64,000 nt of DNA from DASZVB01 sp035545855 (GTDB lineage Bacteria > Myxococcota_A > Polyangia > Polyangiales > Polyangiaceae), in the NCBI GenBank assembly GCA_035545855.1, contig DASZXK010000059.1, forward strand, positions 70,910-134,909. The letters run 5' to 3'. A model generated the notes under the pieces. It worked only from the letters and a program-made list of their open reading frames with translations. It was not told the DNA's origin and made no database searches. Within the stretch, counting starts at the first letter, position 1. Each line of letters begins with the position of its first letter. This document shows positions 37,612 through 45,511 of this stretch, piece after piece. A program made the position numbers and the translations under genes.

Positions 37612-38115
37612 TCAACGCGGGGCCGGGAGCTGCTTCCCGGATCCCGCGGTGGGCAGGGATACGCGGGCATCCCCGGACTTGTCGCGCACGAACTTGGCGA
37701 GCGCGCGCATCGGCACGCGCGTCGGGCAGATGCGTTCCTTCTCCTCGAGCACCGCGTCGGGCACGTGGGCGAGAGCGAGCGCGGCCGCCCCGTAGTCCGG
37801 CATGCTGCGACTCCCGGCGAGCACGGCTTCCATCACGCCGCGGTAGGCGCCGTTCGACTTCGCGATGCGCGCCGCCTCGCCCCGATCGCAGAGCCCGCAG
37901 GCGATGCAGCCGCCGAACGTCGAGAGTACGGCGCGTTCCTCCGACGTGACCGGCGCGAGCCCATCGGCGGCGTAGTTCTTCCGGAACGCGGCGAGCCCGC
38001 CCCGGCCGGCGCCGAACACCCGTCCGACGACGGTTCGCAGCAGCGCGAACGCGAGCAGGAAGAAGGCCTTGAGCCGCGGCGGCACGTGACTCGACGCTAG
38101 CATGACGCGACGCAC
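37612..38115 (-). CDS. Small Fe-S-like membrane-associated protein
   Basis: A 167-residue protein with an N-terminal hydrophobic helix (residues about 17-33, AFFLLAFALLRTVVG). GGCIACGLCDRG near residues 68-79 is a CxxCxxC cluster motif, and a fourth cysteine comes later in ERICPTRVPM, together resembling one [4Fe-4S] site of a ferredoxin-type domain. The protein is probably on the inner face of the membrane and may pass electrons. The start could also be an in-frame ATG at 38103. It converges with the propeller gene after 4 bases. Confidence 0.65.
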   Translation of the reverse strand: MRRVMLASSHVPPRLKAFFLLAFALLRTVVGRVFGAGRGGLAAFRKNYAADGLAPVTSEERAVLSTFGGCIACGLCDRGEAARIAKSNGAYRGVMEAVLAGSRSMPDYGAAALALAHVPDAVLEEKERICPTRVPMRALAKFVRDKSGDARVSLPTAGSGKQLPAPR

Positions 38116-38180
38116 CGGAAGTTCGACGGGAAGCCCGGAGACGCGAGCTCGTAGGATGGGGACACGGGGGAACGAGCAAC

Positions 38181-38259
38181 ACGTGACGCGTCTCCCGTCA
38201 CCCGTTACGGCCGTGACGCATCAAAATAACTATTGGATATTGCTGGAGTAACCAGGAGG
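38181..38259 (+). promoter_or_regulatory. Promoter/operator region of the sigma factor gene
   Basis: CGTCAC at 38196-38201 and GTGACG at 38213-38218 form a 6-bp inverted repeat around CCGTTACGGCC. Another CGTGACG copy lies at 38182-38188. An AT-rich stretch follows (ATCAAAATAACTATTGGATA at 38220-38239), unusual for this genome, and AGGAGG at 38254-38259. These suggest a regulated promoter. Confidence 0.45.
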
Positions 38260-38275
38260 CACGCCGGGTGCTCCG

Positions 38276-38920
38276 TTGCCGGGCATGCTCACCCGAACCG
38301 ATTCCACTCCCCGCGCCGCCGACCACCCCGATCGCCAGGCGGAGCTCGTTCTTCGCGACGCGATGGTCCTCGGCGACGCGAGCGCCTGGAAGACGTTCCA
38401 GGAACGATATGGACGCCTCGTCACCTCCGCGATCGTCCGCGTGGTCGGTCGGTTCGGCGCTGGCCGTGACTCGGAGGACGTCCGCGAGATCGAAGCGACG
38501 CTCGCGGTCGACCTGCTCTCGAACGGCTGCTCCAAGCTCCGCGCCTTCGACCCGAACCGCGGCGCGCGCCTCGGGACCTGGATCGCGATGCTCGCGTCGC
38601 ACGCGGCGTACGACTTCCTCCGCAAGAAGCGGCGCGAGCCCCGCGCGGACGGCTCGGTCACGGACGACGAGCTCGTCTCGGAGATGCCCGACCCCCACGG
38701 CCTGTGCGAGCTCGGCGAGCGCGCACGCCTCCTCGCGAAGCTGACGGCGGGGTTCTCCGAGAAGGATCGCGAGTTCCTGGAGCTCTACTTCGCCGAAGGG
38801 CTCGACCCCGCGGAGGTCGCGACGCGCATGGGCATCAGCATCAAGACCGTCTACTCGAAGAAGCACAAGATCGTCGGCCGGCTCGAGGAGATCCTCGAAA
38901 AGAAGCGACTCGCCGCGTGA
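38276..38920 (+). CDS. Sigma-70 family RNA polymerase sigma factor (ECF-like)
   Basis: A 214-residue sigma factor. Region 2 is seen in AWKTFQERYGRLVTSAIVRVV and RLGTWIAMLASHAAYDFLRKKRRE. Region 4 is FSEKDREFLELYFAEGLDPAEVATRMGISIKTVYSKKHKIVGRLEEIL, a normal HTH. The size suits an ECF sigma. No anti-sigma gene is adjacent, though the membrane-linked lipoprotein downstream might be a target. The start is uncertain: TTG at 38276 or ATG at 38285. AGGAGG ends 16 bases before the TTG, which is longer than usual. An AT-rich upstream region with an inverted repeat may control it. Confidence 0.85.
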   Translation: MPGMLTRTDSTPRAADHPDRQAELVLRDAMVLGDASAWKTFQERYGRLVTSAIVRVVGRFGAGRDSEDVREIEATLAVDLLSNGCSKLRAFDPNRGARLGTWIAMLASHAAYDFLRKKRREPRADGSVTDDELVSEMPDPHGLCELGERARLLAKLTAGFSEKDREFLELYFAEGLDPAEVATRMGISIKTVYSKKHKIVGRLEEILEKKRLAA

Positions 38921-38960
38921 GCCCGGCCGAGCGAGCGAAGCTCGCTCGGCGAAGCCGGGC
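38921..38960 (+). terminator. Hairpin after sigma factor gene
   Basis: A long interrupted hairpin: GAGCGAGC-GAA-GCTCGCTC (8 perfect pairs) extended by CC/GG and then GCCCGG/CCGGGC after a small bulge. There is no T-run. It lies directly after the sigma factor stop and probably ends its transcript. Confidence 0.6.
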
Positions 38961-38992
38961 CGAGGCCCCCCGTTACGTGATACACGGGACGC

Positions 38993-41317
38993 GTGCGTCC
39001 CTGCCTGGGAAGAGACGAGACGGGCGCGAGGGTCCTCGGTCGGATTCTTCCGGTCCTGCTGCTCGCGGCCGGGTGCGGAGGGGGCGCGCCGACGCCCGTT
39101 ACCCCCGGCGCGTCGCCGGGAGTGGAGGTCCGCGCCGCGTCGGGGAAGCCGCCGGTCGCAATCCTCGTGCGGGACGGAGACCCGTTCGGGGGCGTCGCCG
39201 TCGCCCTCGCCCACGATTTCGGCGCGACGGCCTCGGTGTGGCTCGGAACCCTGCTCGCCGAGCGCGTCCGAGCCGAGGTGAGCACGCTCCGGCCTCCTCG
39301 GCCGAACGGCGACGGCGTGACGCTCTCGGCCCGCGTCACCGAGCCCGCTGACGCGGCGAGGTTCGCGCACGCCGTGGACGCGGCGCTCGCGCGGCCTTTC
39401 ACCACGGACGACATCGCGCGCCTCTCCGGAGCTCGCGCGCAGGCCGTCCCCGTATGGAAGACGGACGGCGAGGCAGCGACCGCGCGGTGCACCGGGGAGC
39501 TCGGTGAGCCCCGAGCGAAGGCCCCTCCGTCGGTCGCCGAGCTCGAACGCGTGCGCGCGGCGCTCCGGGGGGCGGACGTCGTCGCATTCGCGACCGTCGG
39601 GTCCCGCGGCGTCGGCGAAGCCACGGCGCAGGCCGTGAGCGAGACGTCGGCCTGGGAGGCAACCGGAGCCGTGACGGATCCGTGGCCCCCGGCGGACGTC
39701 GTGACGGCAACCGCGGCCCGGGGCGACCTCCCGACTCTCGCCGTGGCGCTCCGCGTGCCGGCGGACGAGCAAGCTCGTGCCGCCGCGAGGACGCTCGGCG
39801 CGCGGGATTCGACCTTCGCGCGGCACCTCGGCGCGCTCGACCCGGCCTGGAACGTGGAGCGCATCGTGGCCGTCTCGCGTCCGCGAGGCGCCTGTCTCCG
39901 CTTCGACGTGCGAGCGACGAGCGCCGCTTCGCTCCAGAAGACCGCGGACGTCGCCGCCCTCGTCGTCGACGAGGCGTCTCGCGCGACGGAGTCCGCCGGG
40001 CGCGCGCCGCCGGCGTCGACTCCCTCGGCAGTGGATCCGCGCGACGCGGCCGAGGAAGCGGCCTGGCACGCGCTCACGGGGCGGCTCCCTGCGGGGGCGC
40101 CGCGCATCGCGATCTCCGCGACGACTTCCGACGAAGCGCTCGCTCCGCGGTTCGCGTCGTTCTTCGCCGACGCGCAGAGCTCGCGGAAGCGCCCCTCGGT
40201 CGAAGCGCGGTTCGCCCAGGAAGCAGGTCAGCCCGAGACGTGGGCCCTGCTGGCGAGCCCGTGTGCGACGGCGTCGGAGACGTCGGAGGTGGCGGGCGCG
40301 ACGGCACTCGCCGTCCGCGCGATCGCCCGTGAAGCGGACCCGGGTCGGGGCGTCGTGCTGGAACCCTGGGTGTCGGCCGACGGCGTGGGGCTCATCGCCC
40401 ACGGGCCCGGAGGGGAAGGGCTCGCCGTCGCGACGGCGGTCGCGCGCGCCCTCGCCGAGACGCGGCTCGAGGATCCGGCGATCGTGCTCGCTCGATCGAC
40501 ACTGTCGGACGAGCTCCGGGCGGAGGCCATTCCGCTCTGGCCCGCGGCGTTCGAGGCGCTGTCGCCGAAGCATCCGAGCTTGCTCGATCCGAGGGGCACC
40601 TTCCGGTCGGTGACGGAGCTCGGAACGCCCGTCGTCGAGGCCGCTCGCCACACGCTGCTCCGCCTCCCGCTGCGCGTCGCCGTGCTCTCGCCGGAGGACG
40701 GTCCCGAGCGCCGGACGAAGCTCTCCGAGGCGATCGAGCGCGAGCTTCGCCCCGACCGCGGCGCGCCGGGCACCTGCCCCGACGTGTCCGGCATCGTCGC
40801 GCGGCCCGGGGCGTACGACGTCAGTTTCGCGGAGAGCGCGGGCGCAGGCACACGGGCGCTCGTCGCCGTCACGCTCCCGCAGGCGGGCCAGTTCCGCGCC
40901 GAGGCGGAGCGAACGGCCGAGCTGATGAACCGCCCCGGCGGACTCCTCGATTCCGCGCTTCGCGGGACCGGGCTCGCGGTCCACGCAGAGGCGGCCATCG
41001 TGGGCGGCGCTTCCGGGGCAGCGTTCGCCGTGGAGCTCGCGACGACCGGCAAGAAGCTCGACGACGCCGTCGCCCAGGTCCGGGCGCTGTTCTCGAGGCT
41101 CGCCGAAGGCGCGGCGTCGCCGGAGGACCTCGCGCGCGCGGAGTCCCTCGCGGTAGACGCCAGGGAGGCCGCGGTCGATCCGCGACAGCGGCTCGTCGCG
41201 CTGTGGCTCGGGCGAGCGCCGGCGAAGCCCCCGGACCTCGCCGCGCTCCGCCGATTCCACCGCACGGCGTTCGCTGCCGACCGGCACGTCGTCGTCATCG
41301 CGAGGCCGCGGCCGTAG
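38993..41317 (+). CDS. Large lipoprotein resembling a degenerate M16 peptidase
   Basis: A 774-residue protein with a GTG start and a lipobox LLLAAGC (Cys about 28). The rest is Ala-rich with repeated alpha/beta patterns. Two halves have the feel of insulinase (M16) domains: segments such as SVWLGTLLAERVRAEV, AVTLPQAGQFRAEAERTAELMNRPGGLLDSALRGTGL and a late AVDPRQRLVALWLGR with FHRTAFAADRHVVVIARP. No HxxEH zinc motif is seen, so it would be non-catalytic if the relationship holds. It is probably a periplasmic or outer-membrane lipoprotein. The relation is inferred from pattern only. Confidence 0.6.
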   Translation: MRPCLGRDETGARVLGRILPVLLLAAGCGGGAPTPVTPGASPGVEVRAASGKPPVAILVRDGDPFGGVAVALAHDFGATASVWLGTLLAERVRAEVSTLRPPRPNGDGVTLSARVTEPADAARFAHAVDAALARPFTTDDIARLSGARAQAVPVWKTDGEAATARCTGELGEPRAKAPPSVAELERVRAALRGADVVAFATVGSRGVGEATAQAVSETSAWEATGAVTDPWPPADVVTATAARGDLPTLAVALRVPADEQARAAARTLGARDSTFARHLGALDPAWNVERIVAVSRPRGACLRFDVRATSAASLQKTADVAALVVDEASRATESAGRAPPASTPSAVDPRDAAEEAAWHALTGRLPAGAPRIAISATTSDEALAPRFASFFADAQSSRKRPSVEARFAQEAGQPETWALLASPCATASETSEVAGATALAVRAIAREADPGRGVVLEPWVSADGVGLIAHGPGGEGLAVATAVARALAETRLEDPAIVLARSTLSDELRAEAIPLWPAAFEALSPKHPSLLDPRGTFRSVTELGTPVVEAARHTLLRLPLRVAVLSPEDGPERRTKLSEAIERELRPDRGAPGTCPDVSGIVARPGAYDVSFAESAGAGTRALVAVTLPQAGQFRAEAERTAELMNRPGGLLDSALRGTGLAVHAEAAIVGGASGAAFAVELATTGKKLDDAVAQVRALFSRLAEGAASPEDLARAESLAVDAREAAVDPRQRLVALWLGRAPAKPPDLAALRRFHRTAFAADRHVVVIARPRP

Positions 41318-41333
41318 GGCGCGCGCGTCTGTG

Positions 41334-42539
41334 CTACGACGCTCGGCGACGGCGACGGAGCCGGCTCGCGACGAACGAGGCGAGCGCCGCGAGCGCGACG
41401 GGCCCACGCGCCGGCGGCAGCGCCGGTGGAACCGCGCATCCGCCCGACGAGGACGTCTGCGGCGGCGTCGGCACGCACGCATGCAGATCCGACGAGCACG
41501 TGAACCCGACGGGGCAGGACGGATCCGCAGGAATGCACCTCGGAACGCAGATCCCGGGTGGCTTCCCCGTGTCCGAGTAGCAGACGTAGTCGTCCCTGCA
41601 CGCTCCGGTGCACGACTCGCCGAGCGGCGTCTCGGCATTCCCGCCGCCCCCGGCGTCCGGCGCGGCGGCCCACGCGGGGACCGGGTATCCGCCGCGAGAG
41701 GCGGCGTCCCGGGCCGTCTGGACGATGAGGTCGCTCCACGACGCGACGTCGCCGTAGATCGCGTTCGCACAGCCGTCTCCGCCGCGGGACGCGACTCCCA
41801 TGACGCGACCCTGCGAATCGAGCGCAGGGCCCCCCGAATCCCCCGGACAGATCTTCGAATCGAGGCTCAGCCACTCGTCCGTCCGCACCTGGGTGAGCGA
41901 CTGGCAGCCGGCCCCCGCGCAGGCGACGGTGCGTCCGTCGAGACGCATGCGCGTGCCGTCCGTGTCCGTCGTGTTCGGATCGGTGAGGCCGAAGCCCTCC
42001 GCGGAGAACGATTCGTCCGCGCTCGGGGAGGAGACGAGCCGGGGCTCGACCGGCGTCGCGAGGTCGGCCGGGATCCCGGCGCCTGCGAGCGTGATGAGCG
42101 CCACGTCGAACCCGCAGAACTCCTGCGCGTTTTCCGGCACCGTGACCTTCACGCTCCTGAAGAACGTCGAAGCCGAAGGGTCCGTCGGACGCACGGTATC
42201 GGGCGACGCGAGGAACATGTTGCCCGCGCCCGTCGTCGAGAACCTGGAGACCCCGCACTGGACCTGCTCGTTCGGCGTCCCCTCGGTGAGGGAGACGCAG
42301 TGGCGCGCCGTGAGCACCAGGTTCGGAGCGATGAGCGTGCCGCTGCAGTGACCGATGAAAAAATGCCCGGCCGAGTAGATGGCAAGCCCGACCACCCCGG
42401 TGGTCGAATCATCCACGTAGCCGCCCACGACGGGCTGTTCCGACCGTGAAACCGGGTCCGGCTCCGCCACGGAACGGGCCTCGCCGCAGGCGGTCGCGAG
42501 AACGAGGGCGGCGGTGCCGGCGAGGAAGGAGCGGCTCAT
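41334..42539 (-). CDS. Trypsin-like serine protease with MYXO-CTERM-type tail
   Basis: A 401-residue S1 family protease. It has a lipobox-like LATAC at Cys 18 and an activation-type VVGGY. The triad is His in LTARHC (about 79), Asp in FDVALI (about 145) and Ser in GDSGGPAL (about 234), so it should be active. A Cys-rich spacer (ESCTGACRDDYVCYSDTGKP) leads to SSSGGCAVPP, a hydrophobic helix and RLRRRRR at the end. This is the MYXO-CTERM layout, a sorting signal for surface anchoring in myxobacteria. It may act in prey or surface protein degradation. Confidence 0.9.
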   Translation of the reverse strand: MSRSFLAGTAALVLATACGEARSVAEPDPVSRSEQPVVGGYVDDSTTGVVGLAIYSAGHFFIGHCSGTLIAPNLVLTARHCVSLTEGTPNEQVQCGVSRFSTTGAGNMFLASPDTVRPTDPSASTFFRSVKVTVPENAQEFCGFDVALITLAGAGIPADLATPVEPRLVSSPSADESFSAEGFGLTDPNTTDTDGTRMRLDGRTVACAGAGCQSLTQVRTDEWLSLDSKICPGDSGGPALDSQGRVMGVASRGGDGCANAIYGDVASWSDLIVQTARDAASRGGYPVPAWAAAPDAGGGGNAETPLGESCTGACRDDYVCYSDTGKPPGICVPRCIPADPSCPVGFTCSSDLHACVPTPPQTSSSGGCAVPPALPPARGPVALAALASFVASRLRRRRRAS

Positions 42540-42664
42540 GGCGCGAGAAGGTTCGGGCAGTCTGATCCGGAGTCGTCCGAGAAGCGAGCCCGTTTCCAGC
42601 GTTTGTCGGCCCCGGAGACGGCCGGCGGTTTTCCGCCGCCTCGCGTCATGCTAGCCGGAGGACC

Positions 42665-44215
42665 ATGTCGTCTCGCCAGACGGTCCTCATCCTCGACTAC
42701 GGCGCTCAGTACACGCAGCTCATCGCGCGCCGGGTTCGAGAGGCCCAGGTCTACTGCGAAATCCATCCGGGGACGATCTCCGTGGACGTCATCCGCAAGA
42801 TCGATCCGAAGGCCATCATCCTCTCCGGCGGACCCGACAGCGTTTACGGCGAACGGTCCCCGAAGAGCGACCCGAAGCTCTTCGACCTCGGCGTCCCGGT
42901 GCTCGGCATCTGTTACGGCGAGCAGCTCATGGCGTACCAGCTCGGCGGCAAGGTCGAGCCCGGTGACACTCGCGAGTACGGCCCCGCGAACGTCGAGGTC
43001 ACGGCGAGCGAGGGCATCTTCTCGTGCTTCGAGCCCGGCGAGCAGATCGCGGTGTGGATGAGCCACGGCGACAGGCTCACGGCGCTTCCCGCCGGCTTCC
43101 ACTCCATCGGCAAGAGCGAAGGCGCCCCGCTCGCGGCGATCGCGAATCCGGCGCGGAAGATGTACGGCGTGCAATTCCACCCGGAGGTCGCCCATACGCC
43201 GCGAGGCGCGGAGCTCCTCCGCGCCTTCCTGTTCGACGTCGCCGGCCTCCGCGCGGACTGGACGCCCGGAGCCTTCGTGGAGGAGTCCATCGCGCACATC
43301 CGCGAGAAGGTCGGCGAGAAGGAACGCGTCATCTGCGCCCTCTCCGGCGGAGTGGACTCGGCGGTCGCCGCGGCCCTCACCCATCGCGCGGTCGGGGACC
43401 GGCTCACCTGCATCTTCGTCGACAACGGCATGCTGCGCGCCGGCGAATTCGAGCGCGTCCAGCAGGTCATGCGGGATCAGCTCAAGGTGAACCTCGTCGC
43501 CGTCGACGCAAAGAAGCGCTTCCTCGACGCCCTCGCGGGCGTCACGGACCCGGAGCGAAAGCGGAAGATCATCGGCAACCTCTTCATCGAAGTGTTCGAC
43601 GAAGAGTCCGCCAGGATCGGCGACGTGAAGTACCTCGTGCAAGGGACGCTCTACCCCGACGTCATCGAGAGCGTCAGCGTCCGGGGGCCGAGCGCCGTCA
43701 TCAAGACGCACCACAACGTGGGCGGGCTCCCCGAGCGCATGAAGCTCGCGCTCATCGAGCCGCTGCGCGAGCTGTTCAAGGACGAGGTGCGCAAGGCAGG
43801 CGCGACGCTCGGCATCCCGCACGACGTCCTCGGTCGTCACCCGTTCCCGGGGCCCGGGCTCGCCATCCGCTGTCTCGGCGAGGTGACGGCGAAGCGGCTC
43901 GAGGTGCTCGTGAAGGCCGACAAGATCGTCCGCGAGGAGATCCGCGAAGCGGGCCTCTACGACTCGCTCTGGCAGGTGTTCGCGGTGCTGCTCCCCGTGC
44001 GCTCCGTCGGCGTCATGGGAGACGACCGGACGTACGAGGAGACCTGCGTCGTGCGCGCAGTGGAATCCACGGACGCGATGACGGCCGACTGGGCGCGCTT
44101 GCCGTACGACCTCCTCGCCCGGCTCTCCACGCGCATCATCAACGAGGTGAAGGGCGTGAACCGCGTCGCGTACGACATCAGCTCGAAGCCTCCGGCGACC
44201 ATCGAGTGGGAATGA
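42665..44215 (+). CDS. guaA: GMP synthase (glutamine-hydrolysing)
   Basis: A 516-residue enzyme that aminates XMP to GMP. The class I glutaminase domain has the nucleophile Cys 83 in GICYGEQL and the His/Glu of FHPEVAHTP near 171. The PP-loop ATPase domain has SGGVDS at about 227-232, followed by the dimerisation domain ending IEWE. GGAGGA lies a few bases before the ATG. guaB is not in the window. The stop overlaps the start of the next small gene (ATGA), suggesting coupling. Confidence 0.97.
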   Translation: MSSRQTVLILDYGAQYTQLIARRVREAQVYCEIHPGTISVDVIRKIDPKAIILSGGPDSVYGERSPKSDPKLFDLGVPVLGICYGEQLMAYQLGGKVEPGDTREYGPANVEVTASEGIFSCFEPGEQIAVWMSHGDRLTALPAGFHSIGKSEGAPLAAIANPARKMYGVQFHPEVAHTPRGAELLRAFLFDVAGLRADWTPGAFVEESIAHIREKVGEKERVICALSGGVDSAVAAALTHRAVGDRLTCIFVDNGMLRAGEFERVQQVMRDQLKVNLVAVDAKKRFLDALAGVTDPERKRKIIGNLFIEVFDEESARIGDVKYLVQGTLYPDVIESVSVRGPSAVIKTHHNVGGLPERMKLALIEPLRELFKDEVRKAGATLGIPHDVLGRHPFPGPGLAIRCLGEVTAKRLEVLVKADKIVREEIREAGLYDSLWQVFAVLLPVRSVGVMGDDRTYEETCVVRAVESTDAMTADWARLPYDLLARLSTRIINEVKGVNRVAYDISSKPPATIEWE

Positions 44216-44523
44216 GCATCCGATCGACCCTGTTCCGGGCGGCGGTCGCGGCGAGCCTCCTTTCGGCGTGTGCCCCGCCCGTGCGCGAGACGACGAGCCT
44301 CCAGATGGTCCGGCACGAGAAGACTCCCCGCGACGCGTCCGTCATCATCGACGAGGAGTACGTCGGCCCGCTCGGCTGGGTCGGAGCGAAGGGAGTCCGT
44401 CTCCTGCGCGGTCCCCATCGCATCACCATCGAACGAGACGGCTACTTCCCCTACGACGTCGCGGTGGTGGCCGGGAAGGAGCCGATCCGGCTCGACGTGA
44501 ACCTCGTGCCCATCCCCGACTGA
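44212..44523 (+). CDS. Small PEGA-like lipoprotein
   Basis: A 103-residue protein with a lipoprotein signal ending LLSAC (Cys about 20). A single PEGA-type domain follows: DASVIIDEEYVGPLGWVGAKGVRLLRGPHRITIERDGYFPYD. PEGA domains form small surface-layer-like beta folds. Its ATG overlaps the guaA stop, so it is likely translated from the same message, though the functional link with GMP synthesis is not obvious. Confidence 0.75.
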   Translation: MSIRSTLFRAAVAASLLSACAPPVRETTSLQMVRHEKTPRDASVIIDEEYVGPLGWVGAKGVRLLRGPHRITIERDGYFPYDVAVVAGKEPIRLDVNLVPIPD

Positions 44524-44574
44524 GCGCGGTTGAACCGGCGTCCGCAGTGCACTAGGAACCCGGAAGACACCGCT

Positions 44575-44648
44575 CGGGGTGTACCTCAACCTGGTAGAGG
44601 ACCTGCTTTGGGTGCAGGATGTTGTGGGTTCAAATCCCCCCACCCCGA
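44575..44648 (+). tRNA. tRNA-Pro (UGG anticodon)
   Basis: A 74-base cloverleaf. Acceptor CGGGGTG pairs with CACCCCG (44641-44647), with discriminator A at 44648. The anticodon stem CCTGC/GCAGG encloses the loop TTTGGGT with anticodon TGG at 44609-44611, reading CCA. The T-loop is TTCAAAT; its stem has one T-C mismatch. The 3' CCA is not encoded (GACG follows). Confidence 0.93.
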
Positions 44649-44659
44649 CGAATCGCTCG

Positions 44660-44836
44660 ATGAACAAGAACCGCCTGGTCGGACAGCTCCTCGTGCTGGT
44701 CCCGACGCTGGCCGTGAGCGCCTGGCTCGGGGCGAAGAACTACCCGGTCCCCGAGCGCGTGGGGATCTCGGTGGCAGTCGGGGTCGCGATGATCGCGATC
44801 GTCTCGTACTTCCAGCGACCGCGCACGCCGAGCTGA
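44660..44836 (+). CDS. Small two-helix membrane protein
   Basis: A 58-residue protein starting 11 bases after the tRNA. Residues about 6-23 and 33-51 are hydrophobic helices (LVGQLLVLVPTLAVSAWL and VGISVAVGVAMIAIVSYF) joined by a short turn (GAKNYPVPERV). The ends are charged. No ribosome-binding site is obvious, and the frame continues upstream through the tRNA, so the start is chosen by position. No family is recognised. Confidence 0.45.
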   Translation: MNKNRLVGQLLVLVPTLAVSAWLGAKNYPVPERVGISVAVGVAMIAIVSYFQRPRTPS

Positions 44837-44851
44837 CTCGGCGGATCGACG

Positions 44852-45250
44852 TCAGCCGCCGGGGTGGCCGCTCGAAGCGAGCGTGACGGTGCCGGAATGC
44901 TCGCGCTCGCTCGCGGCCGAGAGATAGCGGAGCACGCTCTCCCGGTCGTCGTCCGAGAGCTTCGCCCGCGGGGCCATCTCCCCGATGACGCTCGCCCACT
45001 CGTCCGGAGTCTTCACGCCGGGATCGGGAAGCTGGTGGCACGCCCCGCACTTCGAGACGAACAGAGTCCGGCCGCCCTGAAGCGAGGCCACGGTCGTCCC
45101 GGGCCAGCGCCCCTCGGCCCACCGAGCGTCCCGCGCGTCCGGCTCGAGCGCACCCGCGCCGGCGCACCCACCGAGCAGCACCGCGAGGGCGAGCGCCGCG
45201 CCGCCGAAACCGCCGGTCCGACCGGTGAATTTGAAAGTCGCTTTCAACAA
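44852..45250 (-). CDS. Mono-heme c-type cytochrome lipoprotein
   Basis: A 132-residue protein with a TTG start and a signal ending VLLGGC (lipobox, Cys about 29). The heme site CGACHQLP lies near residue 69, and the distal Met is probably in MAPRAKLSDDD. The helix ESVLRYLSAAS closes the small cytochrome fold. It is probably a membrane-tethered electron carrier facing the periplasm. A sigma-70-like promoter lies immediately upstream, leaving a leader of only a few bases. It converges with the small membrane protein after 15 bases. Confidence 0.8.
   Translation of the reverse strand: MLKATFKFTGRTGGFGGAALALAVLLGGCAGAGALEPDARDARWAEGRWPGTTVASLQGGRTLFVSKCGACHQLPDPGVKTPDEWASVIGEMAPRAKLSDDDRESVLRYLSAASEREHSGTVTLASSGHPGG
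45231..45247. promoter_or_regulatory. Inverted repeat over the cytochrome start codon region
   Basis: TTGAAAG-TCG-CTTTCAA is a perfect 7-bp inverted repeat, in the first codons of the cytochrome gene and just downstream of its promoter. It could be an operator or an mRNA hairpin at the translation start. Confidence 0.45.
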
Positions 45251-45261
45251 GGGACCCGACG

Positions 45262-45289
45262 TTTATGAGCGACGGGCAGACCCTGTCAA
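45262..45289 (-). promoter_or_regulatory. Sigma-70-like promoter for the cytochrome gene
   Basis: On the minus strand TTGACA (45284-45289) is followed after 16 bases by CATAAA (45262-45267). The expected start of transcription is about 5 bases before the TTG start codon, so the mRNA would be nearly leaderless. Confidence 0.5.
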
Positions 45290-45348
45290 GGTGGACCGCT
45301 GCAAGTGCTTGAAACCCGCCCCGTCGCCCGCTAATACCCCCCGACCTC

Positions 45349-45507
45349 ATGGCAAACCGCGCGATCTGGAGCGTCCGACAAAAGCACGAGTGGCTCTCGA
45401 CCCCGAAGAAGGGGAAGCCCTTGAAGAAGCGGAAGCGCGCGCGCATCGGCATGGAGGCCGCCCGCCTCCGCAAGCTGAAGCCGGAAAAAGAAGCACCGGC
45501 GACGTGA
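45349..45507 (+). CDS. 52-residue basic microprotein
   Basis: A short frame from ATG at 45349 with G/C-rich third positions typical of genes here. The product is very basic, with KKGKPLKKRKRARIG in the middle and RLRKLKPEKEAPAT at the end, and it starts MANRAIWSVRQKHEWLSTPK. Composition suggests binding to RNA, DNA or ribosomes; it is not a ribosomal protein recognised by eye. No strong Shine-Dalgarno sequence is visible. It is divergent from the cytochrome gene and convergent with the LptF-like gene, with 4 bases between stops. Confidence 0.55.
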   Translation: MANRAIWSVRQKHEWLSTPKKGKPLKKRKRARIGMEAARLRKLKPEKEAPAT

Positions 45508-45511
45508 ATCG

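Noticed and set aside
33819..37670. Long minus-strand frame extending past the GT-C protein
   Set aside because: The part beyond 35237 is antisense to the PQQ-propeller gene and has Arg/Asp-rich shadow composition.
42623..42640. Small hairpin before guaA as a purine riboswitch
   Set aside because: Only a short GGCGG-TTTT-CCGCC hairpin is present; none of the purine aptamer features are visible.
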